A DNA stretch of 64,000 nt from Jiella flava (GCF_017349315.1 NZ_JAFMPP010000008.1:62001-126000), one strand, 5' to 3'. Numbered from the stretch's first letter, positions 9,428 through 18,161 are shown. Translations and numbers: made by a program. The notes: a model not told the origin generated them from the sequence alone.

Positions 9428-10387
9428 ATGCATCCAAGGATTGCCGTGGTCGGCTGCGGTCAGTGGGGACAGAACCACGTGCGCACCCTGGCAGAGATCG
9501 GCGCACTCGCCGCCGTGGCAGATCGCAGTTTCGAGCGGGCGGACCTTTTCGCTGAGCGGCACGGCGTCAAGGCGATGGACACCGACGAGGCCATCGCATC
9601 CCCGGACATCGACGCGCTGGTCCTGGCGCTGCCTGCGAGCATGCACGGGCCGACAGCGCGGGCCGCCTTTGCCGCCGGCAAGGACGTTCTGATCGAAAAG
9701 CCGATCGCCCTCGACATCGCCGATGCCGAGCTGACGGCCGCCGTCGCCAAGAAAACCGAGCGGCTGCTGATGGTCGGCCATGTCCTGCGTTTTCACCCGG
9801 TGTTTCAAAAGCTCTGCACGACGGTGGCCGAGGGCCGCATCGGCACCGTCCGGCATATCATCGCCAACCGCATGGGGCTCGGCCGCTTCCTCGGCATGGA
9901 CGTCGTCTGGGATCTGGCGCCGCACGATCTGTCGATGATCCTGAAGCTCGCCAACGCCATGCCGCGGCAGATCGAGGCCACGCGCCGCACGGTCCTGTCG
10001 GACGCCACCGACATCGCCGATATCAGCCTGGAATTTCCCGGTGGTCTCCAGGCCGAAGTGCATGTCTCGCGGGTCTCCCCCTATCGCGACCGGCGCTTTT
10101 CGGTGATCGGCACGACCGGCATGCTGGTTTTCGACGATTTGGCGCCTGAGGGCGAGAAGCTGGCGCTCTACGGCCATAAGGTCTGGCGCGACGGCCCAAA
10201 CTTTTCCTTTGAGAACGCGCCGGTGACCTATCTGCCGGTCTGTCCCGGCCTGCCACTCGATCGTGAGCTGCGCCATTTCATCGACTGCGTCGCCCATCGC
10301 CGTCCGCCGGAAACCGGCGCTGCGGAAGCGGTCGAGACCGTGCGCATCCTGAACGCGGCCTCGCCGCTCGGACCGGCCGTTGCGTAA
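9428..10387 (+). CDS. Gfo/Idh/MocA family NAD(P)-dependent oxidoreductase
   Basis: This 319-residue enzyme has an N-terminal Rossmann fold (IAVVGCGQWGQNH at the start), the conserved EKP motif of the family (VLIEKPIAL near residue 83) and the C-terminal alpha/beta substrate domain with the APHDLSMI stretch. The VGHVLRFHP segment is like that of UDP-sugar 3-dehydrogenases of the WlbA/WbpB group, which oxidise UDP-GlcNAc derivatives for surface polysaccharides. That specific substrate is only an inference. An AAAGG sequence lies upstream of the ATG. It follows the response regulator gene by 153 bp on the same strand, and no polysaccharide genes lie next to it here. Confidence 0.87.
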   Translation: MHPRIAVVGCGQWGQNHVRTLAEIGALAAVADRSFERADLFAERHGVKAMDTDEAIASPDIDALVLALPASMHGPTARAAFAAGKDVLIEKPIALDIADAELTAAVAKKTERLLMVGHVLRFHPVFQKLCTTVAEGRIGTVRHIIANRMGLGRFLGMDVVWDLAPHDLSMILKLANAMPRQIEATRRTVLSDATDIADISLEFPGGLQAEVHVSRVSPYRDRRFSVIGTTGMLVFDDLAPEGEKLALYGHKVWRDGPNFSFENAPVTYLPVCPGLPLDRELRHFIDCVAHRRPPETGAAEAVETVRILNAASPLGPAVA

Positions 10388-10427
10388 GATCGTCCATCGC
10401 CGAGGCGTGCGGCGGCACGATCGCCTG

Positions 10428-10526
10428 GCGCGCCGTGCGTCCGAAAGGACGCACAAAGGACGCACTATCGATCTGATTCTATGCATCGAGCGTTTTGAAA
10501 ATCTATTTTGATTTTCGGACCGATGC
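10428..10526 (+). repeat. Dispersed intergenic repeat, copy 1
   Basis: This is one of four related elements of about 90-99 bp in the window (also at 12451-12545, 25751-25847 and 47387-47476). It holds a perfect hairpin GTGCGTCC-GAAA-GGACGCAC (10435-10454), then AAAGGACGC, and ends with ATTTTCGGACCGATGC. It fills the gap between two convergent genes. Confidence 0.7.
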
Positions 10527-10540
10527 TGGAGACGTAACGG

Positions 10541-11719
10541 TCAGACCGTCGCGGCGGCGGGCTCGCGGTCCGCACGACGGGCATTCGGCAGGCTCTCAGC
10601 GATAACACCGCCGCCGAGCACCTCGGCGCCGGCCTCGACGCCGTCATAGAAGACACAGGCCTGACCGGGCGCGACGCCATCTTCGCCGAGCACCAGCTCG
10701 ACCTCGACCGATCCGTCGTCGGTGGCCAGGATTCGCGCCGGGGCAGGCGGACGGGTCGAGCGCACCTTGACGAACAAGGCGGTGTCATCGCCGACATGGG
10801 CTTCAGGCCGACTGGCGCCGAGCCAGTTCAGATCCCGCAGCCGGATCCGCCGGGTCAAAAGCGCCTCGCGGGGGCCGACTGTGACCGTCGCGCTGGCTGC
10901 ATCCAGGGCGACGACGTAAAGCGGCTCGCCGGCTGCAACGCCAAGGCCGCGGCGCTGGCCGATGGTGAAATTGACGATGCCATCATGTCGACCGAGCCGG
11001 CGGCCGTCGAGATGGACGATGTCGCCGGGCTCGCCCGCCTCCGGCCGCAGCTTGCGAATGACGTCGAAATAGCGGCCCTTGGAGACGAAGCAGATGTCCT
11101 GGCTGTCGGGCTTCGCCGCGACGGAAAGGCCAAAGCGCGCGGCGATCTGGCGGGTCTCGTCCTTGGTCATGGTGCCAAGCGGGAAACGCAGGAAATCGAG
11201 CTGCTCCTGGGTGGTGCCATAGAGGAAGTAGCTTTGATCGCGATCCAGATCGGCCGGGCGATACATCGCTCTGTGGGCGCCGCGCTGGCGGGTCTCGATG
11301 TAGTGGCCGGTCGCAAGCGCGTCGGCGCCGAGGTCCTCGGCGGTCGCCAAAAGGTCGCGGAACTTGACCGTCTGATTGCAGGCGACGCACGGGATCGGGG
11401 TTTCGCCGGCGAGATAGCTGTCGGCAAAGGGATCGATGACGGCCTTCTTGAAGCGCTCCTCATAATCGAGGACATAATGGTGGATGCCGAGGGTCTCGGC
11501 CACCCGGCGCGCATCGTGGATATCCTGTCCGGCGCAGCAGGCGCCGGCGCGGCGCGGCCCGGCGCCGCCGTCATAGAGCTGCAGGGTAATGCCGACGACG
11601 TCGTAGCCCGCCTCGGCGAGCAAAGCCGCCGTCACCGACGAGTCGACGCCGCCCGACATGGCGACGACGACGCGCGTCTCCGTCGCCGGCTTGGCAATAT
11701 CGAGACTGTTCAATGACAT
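10541..11719 (-). CDS. mnmA: tRNA-specific 2-thiouridylase MnmA
   Basis: This 392-residue cytoplasmic enzyme thiolates the wobble uridine (U34) of tRNAs for Lys, Glu and Gln. The N-terminal PP-loop SGGVDSSV binds ATP, the first catalytic Cys lies in [11 protein letters not shown] and the second in [14 protein letters not shown]. The GTTQEQL and TIGQRRGLG stretches are also characteristic. The length is normal for alphaproteobacterial MnmA. The start at 11719 places the PP-loop near residue 25. It is divergent from sciP and convergent with the oxidoreductase gene. Confidence 0.97.
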   Translation of the reverse strand: MSLNSLDIAKPATETRVVVAMSGGVDSSVTAALLAEAGYDVVGITLQLYDGGAGPRRAGACCAGQDIHDARRVAETLGIHHYVLDYEERFKKAVIDPFADSYLAGETPIPCVACNQTVKFRDLLATAEDLGADALATGHYIETRQRGAHRAMYRPADLDRDQSYFLYGTTQEQLDFLRFPLGTMTKDETRQIAARFGLSVAAKPDSQDICFVSKGRYFDVIRKLRPEAGEPGDIVHLDGRRLGRHDGIVNFTIGQRRGLGVAAGEPLYVVALDAASATVTVGPREALLTRRIRLRDLNWLGASRPEAHVGDDTALFVKVRSTRPPAPARILATDDGSVEVELVLGEDGVAPGQACVFYDGVEAGAEVLGGGVIAESLPNARRADREPAAATV

Positions 11720-12030
11720 GGTTCAGCTTTCGCGGCGCAGGTTTCGATCCCGTTCCCCGTATAGACGAGGCGGGGCCGGGAAGAAAACAGCGAATGGGAG
11801 AGCGACTCGGTGCGGCAAGCGCATGGCCGGGTGCCAAAAGACCGGATCCTGATGGCGCAATTTTGACGACCGGCGCGCTGTTTTGGCGAAACGCGGGGGA
11901 TTTATCGTCTGATATGGCGAATTTTCAGCAACTTCTTATCGAAAGCTTACGCGTGGCTTGACGGATTTTTTAGAAGCAGGGGCTTAAGGTCGGGACGATT
12001 GGGTCTTTGGGTAAGTGTATCGAGAGTGCA
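11720..12030. other. Divergent intergenic region mnmA/sciP
   Basis: No gene is seen here. The stretch from about 11860 is more AT-rich and probably holds the sciP promoter; TTGACG at 11958-11963 with a 17-bp spacer to GGCTTA is a tentative match only. I did not find an exact CtrA box (TTAA-N7-TTAA). Confidence 0.5.
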
Positions 12031-12321
12031 ATGACCGATCAGGTTAGACCACGAGTGAAATACGTCATCGGGCCGGATGGAAGCCCGCTGACGCTGGCGG
12101 ATCTGCCGCCGATCAATACGCGGCGATGGGTGATCCGGCGCAAGGCGGAAGTCGTGGCGGCTGTGCGAGGCGGTTTGCTCAGCCTCGATGAGGCCTGTTC
12201 ACGCTACACCTTGACTGTCGAGGAGTTCCTGTCTTGGCAGATCTCCATCGACCAGCATGGGTTGGCCGGGCTGCGCACGACGCAACTGCAGGAGTATCGC
12301 CGCAAGGCGGATCTGCACTGA
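12031..12321 (+). CDS. sciP: SciP, CtrA-inhibiting cell-cycle regulator (DUF1153)
   Basis: This 96-residue helix-turn-helix protein closely matches SciP (DUF1153) as remembered from Caulobacter, where it binds CtrA and blocks CtrA-activated transcription. The conserved block RRWVIRRKAEVVAAVRGGLL is followed by SLDEACSRYTLTVEEFLSWQ, and IDQHGLAGLRTTQLQEYR ends the domain. I chose the ATG at 12031; a TTG at 12007 would add eight residues not expected in the family. It is transcribed alone, convergent with a CpdR-like receiver gene, another part of the CtrA control system. Confidence 0.95.
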   Translation: MTDQVRPRVKYVIGPDGSPLTLADLPPINTRRWVIRRKAEVVAAVRGGLLSLDEACSRYTLTVEEFLSWQISIDQHGLAGLRTTQLQEYRRKADLH

Positions 12322-12367
12322 CAACGATTCAGCCGGCGCTGTCGGCTGAATGACGCGGGTCGTCACG

Positions 12368-12437
12368 AACGACATCGCCGGGTTGGCGCGCCATCGGACA
12401 CCATCGTCCGATGGCGCGCCAACCCGGCGATGTCGTT
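12368..12437. terminator. Perfect 32-bp inverted repeat, probable bidirectional terminator
   Basis: Two 32-bp arms (12368-12399 and 12406-12437) are exact reverse complements around a 6-nt loop ACCATC, followed by TTCGTTTTT. The position between convergent sciP and the cpdR-like gene suits a terminator, but the stem is far longer than usual. Confidence 0.65.
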
Positions 12438-12450
12438 TTCGTTTTTGACC

Positions 12451-12545
12451 GAGCGGCCGGAAAATCTGAATCGATTTTGGGAAGCGTGACGGGCCGCTTC
12501 AATGCGTTGGAGCGTCCTTTATGCGTCCTGTCGGGCGCACGGCGT
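12451..12545 (-). repeat. Dispersed intergenic repeat, copy 2 (inverted)
   Basis: On the minus strand this reads GTGCGCCC-GACA-GGACGCAT, then AAAGGACGC and an AAAATCGATTCAGATTTTC tail, matching copy 1. The hairpin is at 12521-12540. Together with the long inverted repeat at 12368-12437 it accounts for most of the 346-bp gap between sciP and the cpdR-like gene. Confidence 0.65.
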
Positions 12546-12667
12546 TCTCTGGCATGCAACGCCGGCTGAGAAGGCGGCAAGGTGATGTAAAATCCATTAA
12601 GATCAATGTTTTGATCGGATTTTCTCGCGTATCGCGTCAGGCCGCCAGGCGCCGTGTCAAATTGGCT

Positions 12668-13075
12668 TCAGGCGCAGTGGCGCTGCAGATCCGTGGCCGG
12701 CTCGGCGGCGACGTCCTTCAGCAAATGGCCGACATAACGGCGGATCTCTGCCAGGCTGAACGGCTTGTCGAGGACGCCGACGATGATCGCGGCAAGATCG
12801 TCGGCCGCTTCTTTTTGCTCGGCATAGCCCGTCATCAGCTGGATGCGCAGGCCGGGCCAGCGTTTGGCTGCGGCATGGGCAAGTTCGATACCGGTCATCG
12901 CCGGCATCCGGATGTCGGACAGAAGCAGGTCGAAATTGCCATCGTGCTCTTCGAGCATCTCCAGCGCCAGCTCACCGTCTTCGACGGCCGTGACGTCGTG
13001 GCCCTCCAGGCGAAGTGCGCGCTCCAACAGCAGACGAACCCCGGCGTCGTCCTCGGCGATCAGCAGTTTGGCCAC
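12668..13075 (-). CDS. cpdR: CpdR-like single-domain response regulator
   Basis: This 135-residue protein is a lone receiver domain with no output domain. It has the acidic pair in LLIAEDDAGVR, the phospho-acceptor Asp in LLLSDIRMP, Thr in QLMTGYAEQ and Lys in VLDKPFSL. This matches CpdR, the phosphorylation-controlled adaptor that directs ClpXP to degrade CtrA and other proteins in alphaproteobacteria. I chose the GTG at 13075 because GAGGGAG lies 6 bp upstream and it begins the receiver fold; upstream codons add unrelated sequence. Other small receivers such as DivK are less similar. It faces sciP across a long hairpin and precedes no other gene on its strand. Confidence 0.8.
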   Translation of the reverse strand: MAKLLIAEDDAGVRLLLERALRLEGHDVTAVEDGELALEMLEEHDGNFDLLLSDIRMPAMTGIELAHAAAKRWPGLRIQLMTGYAEQKEAADDLAAIIVGVLDKPFSLAEIRRYVGHLLKDVAAEPATDLQRHCA

Positions 13076-13256
13076 GAGAAACTCCCTCATCCGAGATGAG
13101 TCGATTGAATAACAACACTCCCGGATTACGCTTGCCTGAGGCTTGTGGTCGGGGCGGCCGGGTGGCTGAGAGATCGCCACATCGCAACCATCGACGTCGG
13201 ATCTTCGGCGCGGCTTTTACGCGACGAAATCGCTGATCCGCAAGTCGTTAGGGTCG

Positions 13257-13793
13257 TCAATCGACCACATGACCGATAAAGGGCAGCTCACGAAAGGCGT
13301 GGCCGACATCCATGCCGTAACCGACGACGAAGTGATCCGGGCAGTTAAACCCGATGAAATCGGCTTCGATCTCGGCCTTGCGGTGGCCCTTCTTGTCGAG
13401 CAGCACCGCCAGTTCGACATCGCTGGCGCCGCGTTGCCGAAGAAGCGTCTCGGCAAATTTCAGTGTGCGGCCGGATTCGAGGATATCGTCGACGAGCAGC
13501 ACCTTACGGCCTGCGACGTCGGCATCGATGTCGCGCAGGATCTTGACCTCGCCTCCTACGGTGCCGGCGCCATAGCTCGACAGGGAGATGAATTCGACTT
13601 GCGGCGCAACGCCTGCCCTGTGCAAGGCGCGGATGAGATCGGCGGCGAAAACGAAGGCGCCTTTCAGCACCGAGACGACCACCAGATCCTCTCCGGCGGT
13701 TCGTGCGATTTCCCGCGACAGCCGATCGACTTGCGTGGCAATAGCCTCGGCACTGAAAAGAACGTCGATCGTGCGGTCGCGGATGGTGATCAC
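13257..13793 (-). CDS. hpt: Hypoxanthine phosphoribosyltransferase
   Basis: This 178-residue purine-salvage enzyme joins hypoxanthine or guanine to PRPP to give IMP or GMP. The PRPP-binding motif is VLLVDDILESGRTL, preceded by VVSVLKGAFVFAADL and followed by the family C-terminal block FVVGYGMD. The GTG start at 13793 overlaps the stop of the DUF3426 gene (GTGA), so translation is coupled; longer in-frame sequence upstream belongs to that gene in another frame. The length is standard for bacterial HPRT. Confidence 0.95.
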   Translation of the reverse strand: MITIRDRTIDVLFSAEAIATQVDRLSREIARTAGEDLVVVSVLKGAFVFAADLIRALHRAGVAPQVEFISLSSYGAGTVGGEVKILRDIDADVAGRKVLLVDDILESGRTLKFAETLLRQRGASDVELAVLLDKKGHRKAEIEADFIGFNCPDHFVVGYGMDVGHAFRELPFIGHVVD

Positions 13794-14500
13794 AGGTCGC
13801 CTTTCATTGCGCTGCCGACAAATCCGATGCGCACGGTTCCGTTCGCATCTTCCGGCATGGCGATCTTCGAGATGAAGTCGAGGGTTTGACCTGCCGGCAG
13901 TTGGGCGACACTGGTCTGAAGCGTACGCGAGCGCAAGCCTTGTTTGGGATCGGCAAAGCTGATTTGAAGCGGTGGAATGGCCGCGGCGGATCGTCCGGGA
14001 TTGGCGATGCGGCCGGAGATCTCCAGCATCTTGCGGTCGCCATGCTGCTTGAGACTGGCTTCGACGGTGCCGAGCTGGACGGCATATTGCGGCTCGTCGA
14101 CGACGGTTGCCGCGATCGGCGTTTTCGGAAAGGCAACCAGCAGAGCCGGCACCAGTGGCGCGCCGACAGCAACGGCTGCCGCAAGTACCGCGAATCGGCC
14201 GGTTGCGAGGCGTTGCCAAGGCGGCGTTGAGCCGGGCAGGGTTCGGTGATTGGCGTCAGCGTGGGGATCTGTGTGGTTCTTTGCCGACTGGGGCGTGTCT
14301 GCGGCCGAGCGGCGGCGTTGCCCGAAGTCTCTCGTCGGACTATCGGCGGCGGGGATGGCAGATCGTGCCGCGCTCTTGTCCAGGCTGCGGCGCGCCGTGA
14401 CCTCTGCGACGCCCTCGATACAGGGGGTGCCGGGGGCGAGAGGCGGGCCGGATCCGATCACGGTACCGGGCGAAAGGGCGCTGTCGTCTTGCCTGCGCAT
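13790..14500 (-). CDS. DUF3426-like membrane-anchored protein
   Basis: This 236-residue protein has a long polar, Pro/Ser-rich N-terminus (about 1-110), one membrane helix (FAVLAAAVAVGAPLVPALLV) and a C-terminal domain that resembles DUF3426 (YAVQLGTVEASLKQHGDRKMLEISGRIANPG and onward). Related proteins beside ftsE in Hyphomicrobiales often begin with an MJ0042-type zinc ribbon; no CxxC pair is present here. The ATG at 14500 has GGAG 6 bp upstream. It is divergent from ftsE and overlaps hpt. The function is unknown. Confidence 0.75.
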   Translation of the reverse strand: MRRQDDSALSPGTVIGSGPPLAPGTPCIEGVAEVTARRSLDKSAARSAIPAADSPTRDFGQRRRSAADTPQSAKNHTDPHADANHRTLPGSTPPWQRLATGRFAVLAAAVAVGAPLVPALLVAFPKTPIAATVVDEPQYAVQLGTVEASLKQHGDRKMLEISGRIANPGRSAAAIPPLQISFADPKQGLRSRTLQTSVAQLPAGQTLDFISKIAMPEDANGTVRIGFVGSAMKGDL

Positions 14501-14676
14501 GTGCTTCTCCGCTCGTTCATCCAGCAAGCGGTAAGGAAACATGGTTAACGAGCAATGAATCTGGCGTTGCTCGGCTGCAGGCGGCGGGAAGACGCTGTCG
14601 GTGACCGTCAATCGGCCATCTTGCTGCTGCAAGGGCATTGCGACGCGGCCAACACGCAAAAGCGGGGCATTCAGGG

Positions 14677-15336
14677 TTGATACGGTTCGAAAATGTCGGT
14701 CTGCGCTACGACATGGGCCCGGAAGTCTTGCGGGATCTGACATTCGAGATCCGCCGTCAGTCCTTCCAGTTCCTCACCGGCCCGTCCGGTGCGGGCAAGA
14801 CCAGCCTGTTGCGCATGCTGTTCTTGGCGCTGCGGCCGACGCGCGGACTGATCACCGTCCTCGGCAAGGACGTCGCGACGCTGTCGCGCAAGGATCTGCC
14901 GTCGATCCGCCGGCGCATCGGTGTGGTGTTTCAGGATTTCCGCCTGCTCGACCACATGACGACCTATGAGAATGTCGCGCTGCCGCTGCGGGTGCGCGGC
15001 AAGGAAGAGCACGAATACCGCCAGGACGTGATCGATCTGATCAAGTGGGTGGGTCTGGGCGAGCGTCTGCATGCTTTGCCGATCGTCTTGTCGGGCGGCG
15101 AGAAGCAGCGTGCGGCTATCGCTCGGGCGCTGATCGACCAGCCGGACATCTTGCTCGCCGATGAGCCGACCGGCAATGTCGACGCGCCGCTCGCCCGCCG
15201 GCTGTTGCGCCTGTTTCTTGAACTCAACCGCTCTGGAACCGCAGTGGTCATCGCCACCCACGATCTCGGCCTGATGGATCAGGTTGATGCGCGACGGCTG
15301 ATTTTGTCCGATGGTCGGCTGGAGATCTATGACTGA
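14677..15336 (+). CDS. ftsE: Cell division ATP-binding protein FtsE
   Basis: This 219-residue ABC ATPase works with FtsX at the division site to control peptidoglycan hydrolases. It has Walker A GPSGAGKT, Q-loop VVFQDFRLLDH, signature LSGGEKQR, Walker B ILLADEPTGN and the H-loop His in IATHD. I chose the TTG at 14677, which starts the protein at the conserved IRFENVGLRY as in relatives; GGGG lies about 10 bp upstream, so initiation may be weak. A TTG at 14638 is the alternative. It overlaps ftsX by 8 bp. Confidence 0.94.
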   Translation: MIRFENVGLRYDMGPEVLRDLTFEIRRQSFQFLTGPSGAGKTSLLRMLFLALRPTRGLITVLGKDVATLSRKDLPSIRRRIGVVFQDFRLLDHMTTYENVALPLRVRGKEEHEYRQDVIDLIKWVGLGERLHALPIVLSGGEKQRAAIARALIDQPDILLADEPTGNVDAPLARRLLRLFLELNRSGTAVVIATHDLGLMDQVDARRLILSDGRLEIYD

Positions 15337-16318
15337 CGTGGCTTTGCGAATGATGGACGCGCGCGCTTTCCTGATCCGGACCTTTCACGCGCTTCGCGGC
15401 GACCGGCAGACGCCGATCGTGCCGCCGGGAAATGTCGCGGGTCGGGCGCTCACAACGGTTATCGCCATCATGACCTTCCTCGCGGCGTTGACCGTTGGCG
15501 CCGTCAGCCTGGTCTCCGACACCGCCGCACGCTGGGAAAATGACATTTCCGATGAGATCACCATTCAGGTGAAGCCTGCCGACGGGCTCGACATGAAGAC
15601 GGCACTCGAAACCGTGCGCCAGATCGCGCTGCAGACGCCGGGGGTACGCGGAGCTTCGATCCTCGACCAGACGGCGACCAGCCAACTGCTCGAGCCGTGG
15701 CTCGGCAACAATATCGATTTCAAGGAATTGCCGGTGCCGCGGCTGGTGATCGTCCAGATCGATTCCGGCAGTCCGCCGAATTTCGCCTTCATGCGCGACG
15801 AATTGCAGGCGGCGGTGCCGCAAGCCCAGCTCGACGATCACCGCGCCTGGGTGTCGCGTCTGGTGGCGATGGCGCGGGCGATGGTGCTGATCGGGCTATT
15901 CATTCTCAGCCTGGTCGTCGTCGCAACGGTGCTGACGGTGATCTTCGCGACGCGCGGTGCGATGTCAGGCAACCGCCAGATCGTTGAGGTCCTCCATTTC
16001 GTCGGGGCGCGGTCGAGCTTCATTGCACGGGAGTTTGAGCGGCATTTCCTTCGGCTCGGGCTGATTGGCGCCTGCGTTGGTGGCATTTTGGCGATGATCG
16101 TGTTCTATCTGGTCGGCGCCTTGACGCAGAGCAACCGGCTGACCCCCGAAGCGGACCAGATCAGCGCTCTGTTCGGCTCCTTCACCATCGGTTGGAGCGG
16201 CTATGTCGGGGTTCTCGTGCTGCTGATCGTCGTCGCCGGGCTGACGGCGCTGACCTCTCGGCTGACGGTGACGCGGCATCTCGCCGAGATCGACATGATC
16301 TCGCCGGTCGAAAGTTAA
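15329..16318 (+). CDS. ftsX: Cell division protein FtsX
   Basis: This 329-residue integral membrane partner of FtsE has four predicted helices: one near residue 45 (VIAIMTFLAALTVGAVSLV), a periplasmic domain of about 120 residues, then three helices in the C-terminal half (including MVLIGLFILSLVVVATVLTV). The extracytoplasmic domain is expected to act on peptidoglycan hydrolases or their activators. The ATG at 15329 has GGAG just upstream and overlaps the ftsE stop, so the two are translated together. Confidence 0.94.
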   Translation: MTDVALRMMDARAFLIRTFHALRGDRQTPIVPPGNVAGRALTTVIAIMTFLAALTVGAVSLVSDTAARWENDISDEITIQVKPADGLDMKTALETVRQIALQTPGVRGASILDQTATSQLLEPWLGNNIDFKELPVPRLVIVQIDSGSPPNFAFMRDELQAAVPQAQLDDHRAWVSRLVAMARAMVLIGLFILSLVVVATVLTVIFATRGAMSGNRQIVEVLHFVGARSSFIAREFERHFLRLGLIGACVGGILAMIVFYLVGALTQSNRLTPEADQISALFGSFTIGWSGYVGVLVLLIVVAGLTALTSRLTVTRHLAEIDMISPVES

Positions 16319-16566
16319 GGCATCGTTCACCATGTTGGTCGAGTGTTCGCCGTCTCACTTGCGATGCAATCGGTTGCTTTTGTTGCGATGATGAGCAGTC
16401 TGGAAAACTGTCAGTTCCACAGAGGAAGCGGGATCGGGACGCAATATCGGGTCCGGGCGATGATCCGTTCGGCCGCTGGCACAATGAAGCCTTTGGAAGG
16501 CTCTAACAATGAAATGGCCGCGATGGTGCTCAGCCCCAAGCGGCCGTGAGGCGATGCGGAGACGGA

Positions 16567-17289
16567 ATGACCCTAGCGGCCGGCCAGGACTATGGTATTT
16601 CACGGCTTTCGCGCGACGTGCGGAAGACTGAGACGCTGCGGCCGAAGGGGCAGCTCGGCAAGAGGTTCCTGGTGTTTTTGGCGCTGGTTGGCGTTGCCGG
16701 CTATCTGATCGGCGGCTTCTGGCGCTTTACCGACGAGGTTGATCGACTGTCGAACCTGCCGCCGGTGGGCAAGGCCGACGGCATCGTCGTTTTGACCGGT
16801 GGGGCAATGCGGATCGAATACGGTCTGCGCCTTCTGCGGAGCGGCCATGGCCGTCGATTGTTGATCAGCGGCGTGCATCCGGGGACCAGCGCCGCGACAC
16901 TGGCTCGGCTGACGGAGACGGATAAGGCGTGGTTCGACTGCTGCGTCGACATCGATTATGTCGCGGCCGATACCATCGGCAACGCCGAAATGGCCGGGCG
17001 CTGGGCGCAAAAGCACGGCTATCGCGATCTGATCCTGGTGACCAGCGACTATCATATGCCGCGTTCGCTGGTGGAGTTCGATCGCATTCCCAATATCCGC
17101 TCGGTCAAACCCGTGGCGGTTCGCCGCGCCGGTTTGTGGAACCGCGACAGCCTGCCGACGGTGTCAGGCCTGCGGCTGCTTTTGACCGAATATGGCAAGG
17201 TGCTGGCGACGCGCATTCGCGGCGTTCTCGGCATGGCCCCCCAGGACTTCGAGCCGCAATCCCGCTTCGCCAGTCTGAGCGAGCGCTGA
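16567..17289 (+). CDS. YdcF-like DUF218 family protein
   Basis: This 240-residue protein has a cytoplasmic N-terminus, a membrane helix (FLVFLALVGVAGYLIGGFW, about residues 36-55) and a DUF218/YdcF domain with the characteristic DGIVVLTGG, LLISGVHPG and ILVTSDYHMPRS motifs. The biochemical role of the family is not settled; some members affect envelope polysaccharide or vancomycin sensitivity. The ATG at 16567 follows GGAGACGGA. The position downstream of ftsEX and before plsC recurs in related genomes and suggests an envelope job. Confidence 0.88.
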   Translation: MTLAAGQDYGISRLSRDVRKTETLRPKGQLGKRFLVFLALVGVAGYLIGGFWRFTDEVDRLSNLPPVGKADGIVVLTGGAMRIEYGLRLLRSGHGRRLLISGVHPGTSAATLARLTETDKAWFDCCVDIDYVAADTIGNAEMAGRWAQKHGYRDLILVTSDYHMPRSLVEFDRIPNIRSVKPVAVRRAGLWNRDSLPTVSGLRLLLTEYGKVLATRIRGVLGMAPQDFEPQSRFASLSER

Positions 17290-17411
17290 CGGAGCGTTTT
17301 GCGCCGCCACCTGATGGTGCGGCTTTACCTTCACAAGGCGAGAGCCTTATGAACGCGGGCAGCGGCTCGGCGAATCGCAAACGGCCGCTTTCGCCGAGGA
17401 CCTGTCCGCCC

Positions 17412-18161
17412 ATGACGTTTTTGCGTTCCCTTGCGTTCAACATCCTGTTCTACGGCAATCTCGTCATCCAACTGTTGTTCTGGTCTCCGGTCTTTTTCGT
17501 CGTCGGCGAGGCGACGGGATGGTGGATCGTGCGCAACTGGGCGCGCTCCAGCCTCTGGCTTCTCAAGGTTGTCGCGGGCACGAACTCGCTCTTCACCGGT
17601 ACCGAGAATCTGCCCGACGGCGGCGCCATAGTCGCCTCCAAGCATCAGTCGTTCTGGGAAATCCTGGCGCTGCTCGTTGTCGTCGATCGGCCAACCTTCA
17701 TCTTGAAGAAGGAGCTGCTCAGCATTCCGCTCTTCGGCAGCTTTGCCCGCAGGATGCAGATGATCCCGGTCGATCGGGCCAAGCGCGGCGGCGCCGTCGC
17801 GGCCATGATGGAAGGGGCGCGGGAGGCTGTCGAGAACGGCCGCCGGATCATTATCTTTCCCGAAGGCACCCGCACTAAGCCCGGGGCCGAGGTGGAATAT
17901 CGCCAGGGCGTGTTTCGGCTTTATGAGGGGCTGGGGTTGCCGGTGGTGCCGGTGGCGCTGAATTCCGGCATCTATTGGTCGCGCAACAGTTTCATCAAGC
18001 GGGCCGGCACGATCCATGCGGCTTTTCTGCCGACAATCGCGCCGGGCGCCGATCGGCAGGCATTTCTTGGCGGCTTGCGCGCGTCGATCGAAGCGCACAG
18101 CCGCGAGCTGTTGAAGGAAGCCGCCGCGCGGGACGGTCTCGGTCCGTTGGCCGGGGCCTGA
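17412..18161 (+). CDS. plsC: 1-acyl-sn-glycerol-3-phosphate acyltransferase (PlsC type)
   Basis: This protein of about 249 residues would acylate lysophosphatidate to phosphatidate at the inner membrane in phospholipid synthesis. Motif I is SKHQSFWE (His-X4-Glu where many relatives have Asp), motif II lies in FGSFARRMQMIPVDR, motif III is FPEGTRTKPG and motif IV VVPVALNSG. A hydrophobic N-terminus anchors it. The start is uncertain: an ATG at 17349 with AAGG upstream would add 21 residues. It follows the ydcF-like gene by about 120 bp on the same strand. Confidence 0.9.
   Translation: MTFLRSLAFNILFYGNLVIQLLFWSPVFFVVGEATGWWIVRNWARSSLWLLKVVAGTNSLFTGTENLPDGGAIVASKHQSFWEILALLVVVDRPTFILKKELLSIPLFGSFARRMQMIPVDRAKRGGAVAAMMEGAREAVENGRRIIIFPEGTRTKPGAEVEYRQGVFRLYEGLGLPVVPVALNSGIYWSRNSFIKRAGTIHAAFLPTIAPGADRQAFLGGLRASIEAHSRELLKEAAARDGLGPLAGA

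Noticed and set aside
11958-11986. TTGACG and GGCTTA as a sciP promoter
   Set aside because: The -10 match is poor and no CtrA or GcrA site could be confirmed, so it is mentioned only as tentative.
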